From: an uncultured Desulfobacterales bacterium | GTDB taxonomy: Bacteria > Desulfobacterota > Desulfobacteria > Desulfobacterales > JAFDCJ01 | Reading direction: 5' to 3' | Assembly (NCBI GenBank): GCA_945787595.1 | Contig: CALZJV010000702.1 | Location: 1-5,094 of the forward strand | DNA length: 5,094 nucleotides | In this document: positions 4,309 to 5,094 of the stretch, one piece after another | Numbering within the stretch: position 1 is the stretch's first letter | Layout of the letters: every line of letters begins with the position of its first letter | The notes under the pieces: model-generated | Database searches by the model: none | What the model saw: the letters and a program-made list of their open reading frames with translations, nothing else | Told to the model about the DNA's origin: nothing | Program-made: the position numbers and the translations under genes

Positions 4309-5094
4309 ATGTTCAAACCAAATATCATTTTAACAGGATTCATGGCCACTGGTAAAACCACAGTGGGCAAATTACTGGCGGAGCAGCTGAAATATGAATT
4401 TGTTGACACGGACGACCTGATTGTCGAGCGCAGCGGTCAAACAGTCGCCGAGATTTTTCGTGAAAAAGGCGAAGCCGCATTTCGCCGGATGGAATCTGAG
4501 ATTGCGCAAGAACTGGGTGCGAAAGAGGGATTTGTCGTTTCCACCGGTGGCCGTATGATGCTGGATCCGACCAATGCAGCGGCCTTGAGCAGGCGAGGGA
4601 GGGTATTTTGCCTGGTTGCAACACCGGAGGAGATACTGCAGCGCGTTGAAAGTGACACGCAGGTACGACGACCGTTGCTCGAAGTGCCCAATCCCATTGA
4701 GCGCATTGTTGATCTCATTCAGCAACGGGAAGAAGACTATGGTAGATTTCCGCAAATGGTGACGTCCGCAAAAACCCCGGACGAGGTGACCCGGAACTTG
4801 GTCGGTATCTTCCAGGCCAATCCGGATTTGCGCATGTCGATTACTGCATCCGATGTTCGATATGAATTTATCGTCGGCGGCGGAATTCTGCCTTTTGTCT
4901 CGCAATTGGCAGGCATTGACGGGCCTGTTGCCGTTATAACGGACAGCAACATCGGCCCACTATACGCCGAAAGCTGCGGGCATACGGATGCAGTCATTAC
5001 AGTTCCACCCGGACAGCAGCATAAAACGTTGACAACTGTTCAATCCATTTGCGAAGAGTTGGTGGCAAAAGGCTTTGACCGCAGCACAACCGTA
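4309..5094 (+). CDS. aroKB: Bifunctional shikimate kinase / 3-dehydroquinate synthase, 3'-partial
   Basis: The 262 visible codons are open at the right edge. Residues 1 to about 170 are a complete shikimate kinase: Walker A GFMATGKTT (10-18), shikimate-binding DTDDLI (33-38), FRRMESE (58-64), STGGR (78-82), the lid RRPLL (120-124) and the late QREEDYGRF (139-147). Residues about 178-262 begin a 3-dehydroquinate synthase: YEFIVGGGILPFVSQL, VAVITDSNIGPLY with the first NAD-binding strand, PGQQHKT (234-240) and the helix before GFDRST. The kinase phosphorylates shikimate at O3 and the synthase closes DAHP to 3-dehydroquinate, steps 5 and 2 of chorismate synthesis in the cytoplasm. About 270 further codons should follow. 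The third Gly of the usual GGG motif is Arg (R82), which I believe also occurs in related fused enzymes. The gene is unrelated to the decayed genes on its left. Confidence 0.92.
   Translation, partial: MFKPNIILTGFMATGKTTVGKLLAEQLKYEFVDTDDLIVERSGQTVAEIFREKGEAAFRRMESEIAQELGAKEGFVVSTGGRMMLDPTNAAALSRRGRVFCLVATPEEILQRVESDTQVRRPLLEVPNPIERIVDLIQQREEDYGRFPQMVTSAKTPDEVTRNLVGIFQANPDLRMSITASDVRYEFIVGGGILPFVSQLAGIDGPVAVITDSNIGPLYAESCGHTDAVITVPPGQQHKTLTTVQSICEELVAKGFDRSTTV

Noticed and set aside
4372..4905. 177-codon minus-strand frame opposite aroKB
   Set aside because: The plus strand encodes unmistakable shikimate kinase and 3-dehydroquinate synthase motifs throughout; the antisense frame shows no domain.

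Overview
The window looks like a stretch of bacterial chromosome with roughly balanced base composition. It mixes intact metabolic genes with an unusually high density of broken genes. My best guess for the source is a sulfate-reducer-like deltaproteobacterium (Desulfobacterota). This is inference from memory: a shikimate kinase/3-dehydroquinate synthase fusion, a four-helix membrane protein of a type I associate with that group, and a palindromic MITE-like element. No rRNA or marker gene confirms it.

Layout. Positions 1-1158 (+) hold a two-gene unit: a carboxymuconolactone-decarboxylase/AhpD-like protein, probably cut by the left edge, and a ureohydrolase (arginase/agmatinase-like) protein starting at TTG three bases after the first stop. 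Positions 1159-2256 are a gene graveyard. They contain a possible Mop/TOBE-like tail (+), the C-terminal end of a PotC-like polyamine/spermidine ABC permease (-) with an internal deletion and a frameshift, and a class III aminotransferase (+) whose middle, including the PLP lysine, has been removed. A MITE-like long palindrome with terminal inverted repeats lies at 2253-2454 and abuts the aminotransferase stop. Positions 2595-3808 (-) hold a frameshifted FabG-like short-chain dehydrogenase followed by a small four-helix membrane protein. Positions 3809-4308 have no intact gene, but a 41-codon fragment of a PLP-dependent decarboxylase (+) is recognisable, with a weaker molybdopterin-oxidoreductase-like fragment (-) beside it. 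From 4309 to the right edge (+) runs an AroK-AroB fusion that is still open at the window end.

How the genes may relate. The ureohydrolase, the PotC-like permease and the class III aminotransferase are the kinds of gene found together in polyamine or guanidino-compound uptake and breakdown. The transporter and aminotransferase are now fossils, while the ureohydrolase pair still reads through. The dehydrogenase needs only one added base in an A5 run to become a full 245-residue protein, so it is either a very recent pseudogene or an assembly error. The AroK-AroB fusion belongs to aromatic amino acid (shikimate) synthesis and is unrelated to the rest.

I see no CRISPR array, tRNA, rRNA, transposase, phage gene or defence system. 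The most informative features are the decay pattern and the palindromic element, not a new multi-gene system.
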